Source of the DNA: Pavlovales sp. CCMP2436
Taxonomy: Eukaryota; Haptophyta; Pavlovophyceae; Pavlovales
Length of the DNA: 11,134 nt
Reading direction: 5' to 3'
NCBI GenBank assembly: GCA_026770615.1
Contig: MU631375.1
Coordinates: 336,596 to 347,729, forward strand
Shown: piece by piece, positions 1-6,343 of the stretch
How positions within the stretch are numbered: the stretch's first letter is position 1
Layout: each line of letters starts with the position of its first letter
Notes under the pieces: generated by a model
Seen by the model: only the letters and a program-made list of their open reading frames with translations
Told to the model about the DNA's origin: nothing
The model's database searches: none
Made by a program: the position numbers and the translations under genes

Positions 1-526
1 TGCCTTAGTCAGCTGCGCTGGCTTGGGCGCCACCGCGCGTGCCGATGGATCTCCGGTAGTGTGCCCGGGCAAGGGCGTTTAGGGAGATGATCTGCTGGTT
101 GCTGTTTGTCGATGAATATATATACTTCTTCGTCCCGGCCACCACTTTTCCCCCTCCCCAATGCGGAATCGTGCCACTAATTATCGGATTTCGACCCAAT
201 AAATGAATGCATCTCTTTAGCTCGAAGGAGCTATAGCACGCCTCTGCACAATCTGCTGGCAGAATTAAGCAATTTCGAATTCTTTCGTTAACATATTCAT
301 ACTCATTTAAAACATACTTATTTTAGAAACTTCTCCCACAAAATGTGTATAAAAATTACACGGTTTCTAATCATTTTCCCTAGTTGTTATTCTAGTTAGT
401 TAGTATAAACTTTGACACTAAGACAGCTGCGTCCAACTGAATGACGCCCCCGACTCGCTGCCCCGCTTCCATTAACATGTATCAGCTTCAGTCAGCGAGA
501 GTAAAGCTGGGTGCGCTAGAGTCCAG
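1..526. other. AT-rich non-coding stretch downstream of the DUF1499 gene
   Basis: No gene is supported here. The only open frame of note (minus, about 199-5) starts at TTG, not ATG, and its product matches nothing I recognise. The stretch 200-440 is clearly AT-rich, unlike the GC-rich genes. A 6-bp hairpin (TAGCTC/GAGCTA, loop GAAG) lies near 218-233. The 3' untranslated region of the minus-strand DUF1499 gene must fall in the right part, but I see no clean AATAAA on that strand. Confidence 0.5.
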
Positions 527-1360
527 CTAGAGAAGCGGCACGAATTTGCCGAGCGTGAAGCCAGTGGAGCCGCGTGGCCCAGATTCGCCGCTCTCGCCCT
601 CGCCGGAGAGGTCGTAGCCCAGCCTTTCGCTAAAGTCGTCCCAGCCTAGCCGCTTGCGAATCTCTTCAAGCCGCTTACTGTGGCAGTCGTTACAGCCCAC
701 GGGACGCTGCAGCGGATAAACGAAGAGGGTATCGCGGCTCTCCGAGTGGAATGTGACAGTGCCGTCGGAGCGGCGCAGCACAAACTCGAGGTCGTCCAGC
801 GCGGTGGGCGGCACGGACGAGGCGCCCTCCGCGCGAAGGTACAGCGCCGCGTCGTCGCGGTCCACAATTGTCAGCCCGGGCGTGCTCGAGATCACCTCGT
901 TGAGCAGGTTCCACGCAACACGCACGTCGCGATCGGAGAAGGCATCGGAGGATCCGGACGAGAGTGCCGACCACGGTGGGAGGAAATGCTCCGGGCTCGC
1001 CACGCTCGACGTGCTCATGCAGTTGGAGTTCGCAGGGCATCGCGGCAGGCGGCCCTCCAAGTCCATACCCACGTTCCGGCAGTGGCGGACCGTGTAGCTC
1101 GGGTTGGACTCGTCGGTGCAAGACGACGCTGCGGTGGCGTGTTGCGGGCCCAGCAGCACGCTCGCGGCCAGCGCGCCGCCGGCGAGGCCGAGGCGGAGCC
1201 CGCCGAGCCGAGCCGAAGCCTCGCGGACGACGGCGGCCATGCCGCAGGGCCGTCCCAACCAGCCCGCGCCTGCCTGCCCCGCCAACGGCGCCAGGGCCGC
1301 GCGGGCAGGCGAGTGGGAGAGCACGGCCGCCACGATCACGCACGAGAGCGCCGCGGCCAT
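527..1360 (-). CDS. DUF1499-family protein with a plastid/thylakoid-type presequence
   Basis: The product is 277 residues in one uninterrupted frame, ending at TAG. Residues 104-119 (RLPRCPANSNCMSTSS) match the Cys-Pro-Asn-Cys opening of the DUF1499 family. Residues 189-238 (DDLEFVLRRSDGTVTFHSES, then a basic helix KRLEEIRKRL) match its core. An insert of about 18 residues with GCNDC (222-226) separates these two parts. The N-terminus is layered: a hydrophobic signal-like segment 1-21 ending ARA, an Ala/Gly/Arg-rich stretch to about 58, then a second hydrophobic segment 58-70 followed by ATA|AS near 76-78. That pattern suits import into a complex plastid and the thylakoid lumen. The family's biochemical role is not established. 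The ATG at 1360-1358 was chosen because it has G at -3 and +4 and heads the signal-like segment; the frame is open further upstream but has no such presequence. A second ATG 46 nt upstream opens another frame. Confidence 0.82.
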   Translation of the reverse strand: MAAALSCVIVAAVLSHSPARAALAPLAGQAGAGWLGRPCGMAAVVREASARLGGLRLGLAGGALAASVLLGPQHATAASSCTDESNPSYTVRHCRNVGMDLEGRLPRCPANSNCMSTSSVASPEHFLPPWSALSSGSSDAFSDRDVRVAWNLLNEVISSTPGLTIVDRDDAALYLRAEGASSVPPTALDDLEFVLRRSDGTVTFHSESRDTLFVYPLQRPVGCNDCHSKRLEEIRKRLGWDDFSERLGYDLSGEGESGESGPRGSTGFTLGKFVPLL

Positions 1361-1408
1361 CACGATAACAACGGGTGGGCGGAGAGCACGAGAGCGCCGC
1401 CGCCATCG
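1340..1408. repeat. Duplicated start-codon segment (22-bp direct repeat)
   Basis: Positions 1340-1361 and 1387-1408 are the same 22 bases apart from one G/C difference, offset by 47. On the minus strand each copy reads ATGGCSGCGGCGCTCTCGTG, so both begin with the codons for MAAALSC. The downstream copy is the chosen DUF1499 start. The upstream copy (ATG 1406-1404) is out of frame with it and opens a different 238-codon frame down to 690. Confidence 0.85.
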
Positions 1409-1448
1409 TCTGGATTTAAAAGCGAGGCTTTTAAATCCAGACGATGGC
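1402..1448. repeat. Perfect 22-bp inverted repeat with a 3-nt loop
   Basis: Left arm 1402-1423 and right arm 1427-1448 are exact reverse complements, with GAG between them. The core of each arm contains TTTAAA. It lies 42 nt upstream of the chosen DUF1499 start (minus strand), and the gene-proximal arm contains the upstream out-of-frame ATG (1406-1404). If transcribed it would form a long stable hairpin in the 5' leader. As DNA it could be a cruciform or the remnant of a palindromic insertion. Confidence 0.95.
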
Positions 1449-1459
1449 TCGCGATGGAT

Positions 1460-1802
1460 CCAGCCTCGCGCCCTACCTGGCAGACGCAGACGAGAACACG
1501 AGAACAGCTTGGCCATCCGTGGATCCGCGGCTCCTAGTCGGTATGGGCATGGCGCCTGTACTCCTAAGGCTGTGGCGACGCAAGCATCTGAAGCGTTCGC
1601 CGACAGCTGAGCAAGTACAGAATCGGGAATCTCCCACACAAAACAGGACGTGTGGCTCCTTGTGGTAGAAATACTTTAATTATAGTTCTTTTATAGTCGG
1701 TGACTGCGAGGTCGAAATTAAAAAATGCGGTGAAATCGGCTGTTCCAGCCCTCGCGCCTTACCTGGCAGACGAGAACAGCTTGGCCATCCGTGGATCTGC
1801 GG
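1460..1802. repeat. Imperfect direct repeat, copies 1460-1530 and 1745-1802
   Basis: The second copy (58 nt) matches the first (71 nt) except for two short internal duplications in the first (CAGACG and GAGAACAC) and single-base changes. On the minus strand both copies contain ATGGCCAAGCTGTTCTCG and end in CCAG|GTARGGCGCGAGG, which resembles a short first exon with a 5' splice site. They could be duplicated leader exons of the DUF1499 gene or a dispersed repeat. Confidence 0.8.
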
Positions 1803-2309
1803 CCGGCGCGGTGCTGCACATGCCACGCCTTCAGCGCCCCGAATATTTGCTGGTAGGCTGCATTCCCCGCTCTTCAGCTGAGTCCGCAGTCCACCTGAGA
1901 CGAGACACACTGCGGCTGAGCATACGTGCCTATAGAGCAATGCATGAGTGGAACGCACCAAGAAACGGGGCAACTTTACGGTTTATAAGTCTCGTTGTCT
2001 ACCCGGAGGTGTTGGAGATTACCGCCCCCGGCGGTTAGGCGAGCTGCGCATTAGCGCACGTCATTTTAATTTTATACCTTTGCCTGAGACGAGACACTGG
2101 CCTTACTATGTATACCCAATCCAGCCCTCGAGGGTGTCAAGTGGGACTTCTATTCCATCGTCGACATCGCCAAGCTTCGGATCACGACGTCGTCAAAACT
2201 ACACGCGCTCTCCTTGCTCGGCATACACTGCTTTATATCGCAACCAAGCGTAATTTTTGAGGATTAGAGCCCATCTTCCTCGAGCTCCTTGGGTGGTGCC
2301 GAGCTCGCG
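1531..2309. other. Spacer between the DUF1499 and zinc-finger loci
   Basis: No complete gene is supported. It contains the second copy of the direct repeat (1745-1802), a short repeated motif CTGAGACGAGACAC (near 1897 and 2084), and one exon-like open frame (2088-2267) described separately. Base composition shifts between GC-rich and AT-rich patches, as expected of intergenic DNA with fragments. Confidence 0.45.
2088..2267 (+). CDS. Exon-like open frame, unidentified
   Basis: The frame is open for 59 codons from just after a TGA at 2085-2087 to TAG at 2265-2267, with no ATG. The translation has a balanced, soluble-protein composition, for example EGVKWDFYSIVDIAKLR followed by LHALSLLGIHCFIS, unlike the Arg/Ala/Pro-rich shadow frames nearby. 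A pyrimidine-rich run and an AG (near 2070-2088) could be a 3' splice site. I do not recognise the family. It may be a terminal exon, a gene fragment or chance. Confidence 0.2.
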   Translation, partial: DETLALLCIPNPALEGVKWDFYSIVDIAKLRITTSSKLHALSLLGIHCFISQPSVIFED

Positions 2310-2524
2310 TTAGGCCTGGCCGCCCTTGCAGGTGCGGGAGTGCCTCTGTGTCACCACGCCGGCAGTAGAGGGGCGAGTGAGACAGGGGCGCGTGCTGCAT
2401 GCGTGCCAGCGGGCAGAGGGCGAGGGCACAGGCTGCTTACGTCGCGGTTGCCAGTCTTGGCGAACGCCTTGCCGCACAGCTCGCACGCGTACGGCTTTTC
2501 GCCCGTGTGCACCCGCATGTGCGA

Positions 2525-3017
2525 CTGTGGGATGCAAGTTGGAATACAGGGCGCAGGTGCGCGTGAGGGCAGCGCGCAACGCGTCGCAGCAGCGACGCCA
2601 GGGAGGCCTGTGCGCCCGCCGCTCGCCCACCTGGCAGTGGCTGCGAGTGAGGCACGCGGGCGGCTGCGCGCAAGTGATGCGTACCGTGAGTTTGACGCGA
2701 GTGACGAAGCGCTCGTGGCACACTTCGCACACGTGCGGCTTCTAGCCCGTGTGCGTCCGCGCGTGCACCTATGGGAGGCAGTCGGGAGAGCACATATCGC
2801 AGGTTCGCGTGAGGGCAGCGCGGGAGAACGCGTCGCAGCAGCACTGCCAGAGAGGCCTGCGCGCCCGCCGCTCGCCCATCTGGCAGTGGCTGCGAGTGAG
2901 GCACGCGGGCGGCTGCGCGCTCGCGATGCGTACCGCGAGGTTGCCCGGCTAGGTGAACACCTTGCCGCACACCTCGCACGGGTACGGCTTCTCGCCCGTG
3001 TGCAGCAGCGTCGGCGT
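2525..3017 (-). repeat. Tandem exon+intron duplication in the zinc-finger locus
   Basis: The unit from 3017 to 2769 (exon plus intron) is repeated from 2768 to 2525. Similarity runs through both the finger exon and the intron, including matching tracts near 2808-2930 and 2563-2683 that differ by a few substitutions and small indels. A further exon copy (2524-2441) has a shorter, diverged intron. Intron similarity implies the duplication is fairly recent, since introns would otherwise have drifted. Confidence 0.85.
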
Positions 3018-3245
3018 CTGCGGCTGTGGCTGTGCGGGCTGTGGACACGCGATTGTGGAACGCGGGGGTCACTGCTTTGAGGGCCGCGACTACTGGTGCG
3101 CCAGAAACGCAAACCCGAGCAGGCCAAGATCACACGGTGCTATAGCGCATTACCTTGATTTTGCGCTTGGGTCCGGTGGACTTCTTCTCCCGCCGTGGAG
3201 GTGCGTCCACCCAGCCCTCCTCCTCCGCGCGGCATAGGCGAGACG

Positions 3246-3389
3246 CTTGCGCTTGCGCGTGTCCGCCGCGTCGAAGACGCGCGCCTGCGAGAAGAGGGCC
3301 GCCGCGTTGGCCTTGCGCTTGCGCGCGTCCGCCGCGTCAAAGACGCGCGCCTGCGCGTCGAGGGCCGCCGCGTCGGCTTCGCGCTTGCG
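3246..3389 (-). repeat. 66-nt tandem repeat, two full copies and a partial third
   Basis: Units 3389-3324 and 3323-3258 (minus strand) share 22 codons, giving RKRxAxAAALxxQARVFDAAD twice; the third begins at 3257 and is lost after about 12 nt. The period is a multiple of three, so the reading frame is preserved, as expected if it once encoded a basic/acidic helical repeat ahead of the zinc fingers. Confidence 0.85.
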
Positions 3390-3424
3390 CCGCGTCCTGA
3401 AATAATTAGTTACAGGGGACGTTT

Positions 3425-3455
3425 CAATTGTCGCTCCGGGCGTGAGCGACAATTG
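3425..3455. repeat. 12-bp perfect inverted repeat, 7-nt loop
   Basis: The arms are CAATTGTCGCTC (3425-3436) and GAGCGACAATTG (3444-3455), with CGGGCGT between. It lies just upstream of the first recognisable zinc-finger exon (minus strand), in what would be intron or leader. Confidence 0.9.
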
Positions 3456-3984
3456 GCGCGCACGGAGTGGGCGCACGGAGCGAGACGTGCAGGGGCAGGA
3501 GCCGTGCAGGGCGCGCCACACCTGCATGGCCGGCGGGCGTGCGACCAGAGGTGACGGCGAGAGGTCGGTGGGAGAGCGGCGCGAGATGTCAATTAGTCGA
3601 GATCGGAGCGAGAAGTGAAAGTCGAGCACTGCTTTGATTGGACGGACAAGGGCCGAGGCCGCCAGGATACTTTCCTCTCCAGTTTTTGTTGATTGGAGCC
3701 TATTTTTAAGTGATTGATTTTATTTATAGGTCATGCGAGGCCACCTCGTGCGAAGGCCGGCACGTGCGAGGTTTGGGCGTAGCCGTGGGTCGCCTTACTC
3801 TTGCCCCTGGCGAATGTCTAGGCCTGGTATGATTCGCGAAATTTTGCCTGACGCTCCGCCCTAGGCGTCTGACCTGGCGCTCCGCCCTGTAATTTCCTTG
3901 CCACCTCGGGTCGCCAGATCACTCGGGAACTGCTGTCTAATTTGTCACTCTGGAGAATCTTACAAACTATCTGGAGGTCGTTAC

Positions 3985-4097
3985 TCGGACCACTTTTTCG
4001 GCGCATTACAATAGGGTGGGCACGGCGGCGAATTCTAGAGCGCACCACCCTCTTCGCATCTCTTGGTGGGCGGAGATGCGCCAAAAAAGTGGTCCGA
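3985..4097. repeat. 22-bp inverted repeat enclosing a smaller hairpin
   Basis: The arms 3985-4006 and 4076-4097 are reverse complements with one mismatch. The 69-nt spacer contains a second perfect 8-bp pair, CGCATCTC (4055-4062) and GAGATGCG (4073-4080), whose right half overlaps the outer right arm, so two alternative foldings compete. The size (113 bp) and form fit a small foldback element or a structured RNA. Flanking bases show no clear target-site duplication. Confidence 0.75.
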
Positions 4098-4227
4098 GGC
4101 GAGTTACTAATCGCGTCACGAAGACGGTATAAAAACAACACCCCCCCCGCGTTTTAAAAAAGAGGACGAGTGCTGAGGGCGCGTACCACCTCCGCAGGGA
4201 GACACGGTTTGGGATTGACGCCTTAGT

Positions 4228-4265
4228 ATGCCGCCTGGGTAACTACATGCCGCCTGGGTGACTGA
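4228..4265. repeat. Two tandem copies of a 19-bp unit
   Basis: ATGCCGCCTGGGTAACTAC at 4228-4246 is followed directly by a copy at 4247-4265 that differs at three positions (one at base 14 and two at the end). No coding sense is apparent. Confidence 0.8.
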
Positions 4266-4342
4266 ACGTCGTCGCGCCTACACGCTCGGAGTCGACCACT
4301 TCTGAGACAGCCGGCTCTTAGAAAGCCCCGCAGTGCCCCGAA

Positions 4343-4359
4343 GGGCCCCCGGGGGGCCC
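4343..4359. repeat. Pure G/C palindrome
   Basis: GGGCCCCC (4343-4350), one G, then GGGGGCCC (4352-4359) form an 8-bp perfect pair. It sits in a GC-only patch in an otherwise mixed region. Confidence 0.85.
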
Positions 4360-4679
4360 CGCCGGAGGCCCTCTCGCGGACAGGCGAAGAAAACTTGTAG
4401 GCCCTTTTTATGTGTTTTTAACCTTAGTTAGTTACTTTAACCGACTGCACGTGCAGCTCCGCAGCGCACTGCGCGCGCACGCTGCGGTGCCGCGCCCGCA
4501 GCTACGCGCGCACGCTAGACACATTTCGAAAATAAAATTATACACTTACTAAATAGTTTTTAGTATTATATTCAGAATAAAATGGTTTTGGCCATAACTC
4601 CTGGCCAATAGCTCTATGAGCTCTGAGAATTTGAGGTTGTGTTCATTAGGGCCGTGCGCAACTTCTAAGCTTGCAAACA

Positions 4680-4799
4680 CGCGCGATGCGTGCGCGCGCG
4701 GTGCACGCACTGCGCGCACGCGCGCGCACTGCGCGCACGCGCACGCGTGCGTAGTGCTGCGCGCGTGCGCGCGTAGTTGCGCGCGTAGCGCGCAACTAC
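4680..4799. repeat. Alternating CG/CA purine-pyrimidine tract ending in a 12-bp hairpin
   Basis: About 120 bp consist almost wholly of alternating purine-pyrimidine steps (GCGCGC, GCACGC, GTGCGC), with the motif CACTGCGCGCACGCG repeated. It ends in a perfect inverted repeat, GTAGTTGCGCGC (4773-4784) and GCGCGCAACTAC (4788-4799), loop GTA. Such DNA readily adopts left-handed Z form or extrudes as a cruciform. A shorter similar tract lies at about 4454-4520. Confidence 0.85.
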
Positions 4800-4821
4800 T
4801 TACCTTGTTTATTGGTTCCAG

Positions 4822-4977
4822 CGCACCGGCCGCTCGGCAAACGGGCCCGAGGACGCCCCTGCGCACGCGGACGACGCGTACCGTGACGACAACTGGCGCA
4901 GCCACAATGCCGACCGGGGCGCACACCTCGGCCGCGGCGGCCACGGCGGCCGCGGCGGACAGGGCACACGCACCTAA
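4822..4977 (+). CDS. Possible orphan terminal exon of an RGG-box protein
   Basis: A frame of 51 codons and TAA begins exactly after a pyrimidine-rich 3' splice-site-like sequence (TTGTTTATTGGTTCCAG, AG at 4820-4821). The peptide runs RTGRSANGPEDAP, then an acidic patch (ADDAYRDDNWR), then LGRGGHGGRGGQG and TRT. Gly-Arg-Gly tails of this type are common at the ends of RNA-binding proteins. Codons are strongly GC3-rich. No upstream exon is visible: what lies before it is the CG-alternating tract and AT-rich DNA. It could be the last exon of a gene with a long intron, a fragment, or chance. On the opposite strand a perfect 5' splice site (AAG|GTAAGT) ends near 4805, so a minus-strand exon is a competing reading. 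Confidence 0.35.
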   Translation, partial: RTGRSANGPEDAPAHADDAYRDDNWRSHNADRGAHLGRGGHGGRGGQGTRT

Positions 4978-5457
4978 ATGGACGTGAGCGTTGTGTGTGT
5001 GTGGGGGGGGGACCTGTGGCAATTGCTACGAGTTCACCACCAACCTCACCTCTACCACCACCATCCCTGCTGCCAGGATTAACGTCTGACATCGACCAAG
5101 TCAGTGAGTGAGCAACACCTGTTGAAGCATGCTGAGCCGCTATATATGTACATTATCATAAAATACATAGGCGCCGTACTCGCACGCCGCACTGTTCACT
5201 CTCGCTCAGGGCCCCACGAAGAACTTCTGACACGGGGGCTGGGGCCCCGAGGGCCCCGGGCTCCCGGCCCGGGGCCCCACGAAGATTCTTCGTATGTTAC
5301 GCCTTTTCTAAGAGCCGGTGAGACAGAATGTCTGCAACCCACTGCCTGATGCCCTTTTCTTTTGAAAGTAAGTCGTAGTTTAAAAAAAAAGGAGCTCTTC
5401 CAACGAGCAGCGGCTGGAGGACGTTTACCCGGCTGGGAGTGGGGGACGCGGGGCACC
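4978..5457. other. Upstream region of the zinc-finger protein gene at 5458
   Basis: No gene is supported. It contains a TG/G run (4992-5010), a TATATATG box-like motif at 5141-5148 about 310 bp before the start codon, a GC-palindrome block (5209-5285) and an A-run (5382-5390). The promoter of the downstream gene is presumably here; the TATA-like motif is only a candidate. Confidence 0.4.
5209..5285. repeat. GC palindrome block bracketed by 14-bp direct repeats
   Basis: GGGCCCCACGAAGA occurs at 5209-5222 and again at 5272-5285. Between them lies an almost pure G/C stretch with overlapping palindromes of GGGCCCC, including GGGCCCCGGG paired with CCCGGGGCCC across CTC. The arrangement resembles a small inserted element with flanking duplications, though the direct repeats themselves begin with the palindrome's own motif. 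Confidence 0.75.
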
Positions 5458-6192
5458 ATGTCCGACGCGAACCGCAAGAAGGCGCAGATCACGCTGCATG
5501 CCGCGGACGTGGCCTTCACCAAGCGGGCGTTGCCGACGAGCAAGAGCGACGGCGTTAAGGCTCTGTATGTCGGTAACTCCGCGCCGATCGAGTTTGTCTC
5601 GAGCGGCTCGGCGCAACCGGCGCAGCGCACGAGCAAAACGGCCGACATGCTGAACCCGCTCTTCTGCGCGGCCTGCAACAAGGTCTTCGCCAAGGAGACA
5701 GTCTTCCACGCGCACAAGGGCGGCAAGAAGCACATCCAGGCGCTCAAGACGATGGGGCTTTTCGAGGAGGCCGACGCCGCCGCCGCCGCCGCCGCCGGCG
5801 CGAGCACGCTCAAGCGCAACGCCGTCGCCGCGGGGGCCAACGAGCCCCCCGCCGCCAAGCGGCCCAACCCGACACCTGGCGCGAAGCTGGCGGCTGACGC
5901 GGACACGCCGCCGCCCTCGCCGCCACTCGCACCCACGCCCGCGCCGCTGCCCCCTGCCGAGGGCGAGTGGTGGAAGGGGACGGTGCACGCGAAACCCAAG
6001 GACGCAGAAGGCGGCGGCGGCGCGGATGAGAACAAGGGCGAGTGGTTGTGCGTCTCGCAGCGCTGCGCGGGCATTCGCAACACGCGCAACGCGCCGCACT
6101 GCAAGGCGTGCGGCGCGCTGCGCAGGCTGGGGACCCAGGGCGTGCGAGCGGACATGCACGACTCGGTCAACGACTACGCGCGGAGGAAGTGA
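5458..6192 (+). CDS. U1-like C2H2 plus RanBP2-type zinc-finger protein
   Basis: Intact single-exon frame of 244 residues. The ATG at 5458 has an ideal CACC context (A at -3); the frame is open further upstream but offers no ATG. Residues 70-92 form a C-x2-C-x12-H-x5-H finger (C70, C73, H86, H92) followed by KHIQALK, the spacing and GKKH signature of U1-like/matrin-type fingers found in splicing factors and dsRNA-binding proteins. An Ala run (107-113) and a Pro-rich linker (150-167) follow, with basic patches (LKR 118-120, AKRPNP 133-138) that could aid nuclear import. Residues 196-218 (W196, C198, C203, C215, C218) match a RanBP2-type finger, which in ZRANB2-like proteins binds single-stranded RNA; here the central loop is 11 residues against the usual 10. 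A nuclear RNA-binding or splicing-associated role is likely by inference. No ortholog can be named. Confidence 0.85.
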   Translation: MSDANRKKAQITLHAADVAFTKRALPTSKSDGVKALYVGNSAPIEFVSSGSAQPAQRTSKTADMLNPLFCAACNKVFAKETVFHAHKGGKKHIQALKTMGLFEEADAAAAAAAGASTLKRNAVAAGANEPPAAKRPNPTPGAKLAADADTPPPSPPLAPTPAPLPPAEGEWWKGTVHAKPKDAEGGGGADENKGEWLCVSQRCAGIRNTRNAPHCKACGALRRLGTQGVRADMHDSVNDYARRK

Positions 6193-6257
6193 GTCCTTTG
6201 TTAGCGTCAGGTTACAAACAGATCGGTCCTACTCACTCCGGCCATGACAGGCAATCA

Positions 6258-6263
6258 AATAAA
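6258..6263 (+). promoter_or_regulatory. Candidate poly(A) signal AATAAA
   Basis: It lies 66 nt after the stop codon of the zinc-finger protein gene, at the point where GC-rich coding sequence gives way to AT-rich DNA. Position and sequence fit, but many algae do not depend on AATAAA. Confidence 0.35.
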
Positions 6264-6343
6264 AATGTATAGATTTGTTAGCGCAGCTGATGACTATGAG
6301 ACTACCAAGGCACATGAGCAGCCGCAGGCAAATTATTAAATGG

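Larger units (their letters stand above)
2310..3396 (-). pseudogene. Three-finger C2H2 zinc-finger gene, disrupted
   Basis: Splicing the minus strand at GT-AG sites gives exons 3396-3154, 3017-2934, 2768-2685, 2524-2441 and 2345-2310 (stop TAA). The three middle exons are each exactly 84 nt (28 codons), all in phase 0, and the intron always interrupts a finger just before its first His. Joined fingers read C-x2-C-x12-H-x3-H for the first two and C-x2-C-x12-H-x3-C for the last (CELCGKAF...HSRTC). The inter-finger linker TGEKPY is present twice. Introns are 165, 160 and 95 nt; the first two are similar and both begin GTACGC. Upstream, exon 3396-3154 encodes Lys/Arg/Ala-rich repeats and ends KRKIK, a possible nuclear signal. 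Lesions: TAG inside finger 1 (2951-2949), TAG in the second linker (2744-2742) where Glu is expected, and a one-base frame change near 3222-3238. Intact relatives are DNA-binding transcription factors. No promoter or first exon was identified. Confidence 0.78.
3397..4821. other. Long non-coding region rich in inverted and tandem repeats
   Basis: No gene is supported across about 1.4 kb. The right edge of the zinc-finger locus must have had its promoter and first exon here. ATTGG (reverse CCAAT) occurs at about 3636 and 3691, which could be promoter elements for the minus strand. The stretch holds the hairpin at 3425-3455, the inverted repeat 3985-4097, a 19-bp tandem repeat at 4228-4265, a GC palindrome at 4343-4359 and the CG-alternating tracts 4454-4520 and 4680-4799. 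Open frames in it are short and lack recognisable domains. Confidence 0.5.

Noticed and set aside
150..240. tRNA-like T-arm (GGGTCGAAATCC on the minus strand)
   Set aside because: The expected T stem does not pair and no anticodon or acceptor stem could be assembled.
680..1610. Long plus-strand open frames over the DUF1499 gene
   Set aside because: They are Arg/Ala/Pro-rich shadows of a GC-rich minus-strand gene with recognisable family motifs.
1757..1780. Sequence resembling the 5' end of U1 snRNA (CTTACCTGGCAG)
   Set aside because: No U1-70K loop sequence or Sm site follows. The match is better explained as the complement of a minus-strand donor (CCAG|GTAAGG) in a repeated segment.
2742..2951. 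Reassignment of TAG to an amino acid
   Set aside because: The DUF1499 gene ends at TAG at a natural C-terminus, and the kinase locus also ends at TAG. Decay of the zinc-finger gene is simpler, especially with a frame change in the same locus.
2289..3080. Long plus-strand frame across the zinc-finger locus
   Set aside because: Its regular look comes from the tandem exon duplication; the zinc-finger motifs and splice sites are all on the minus strand.
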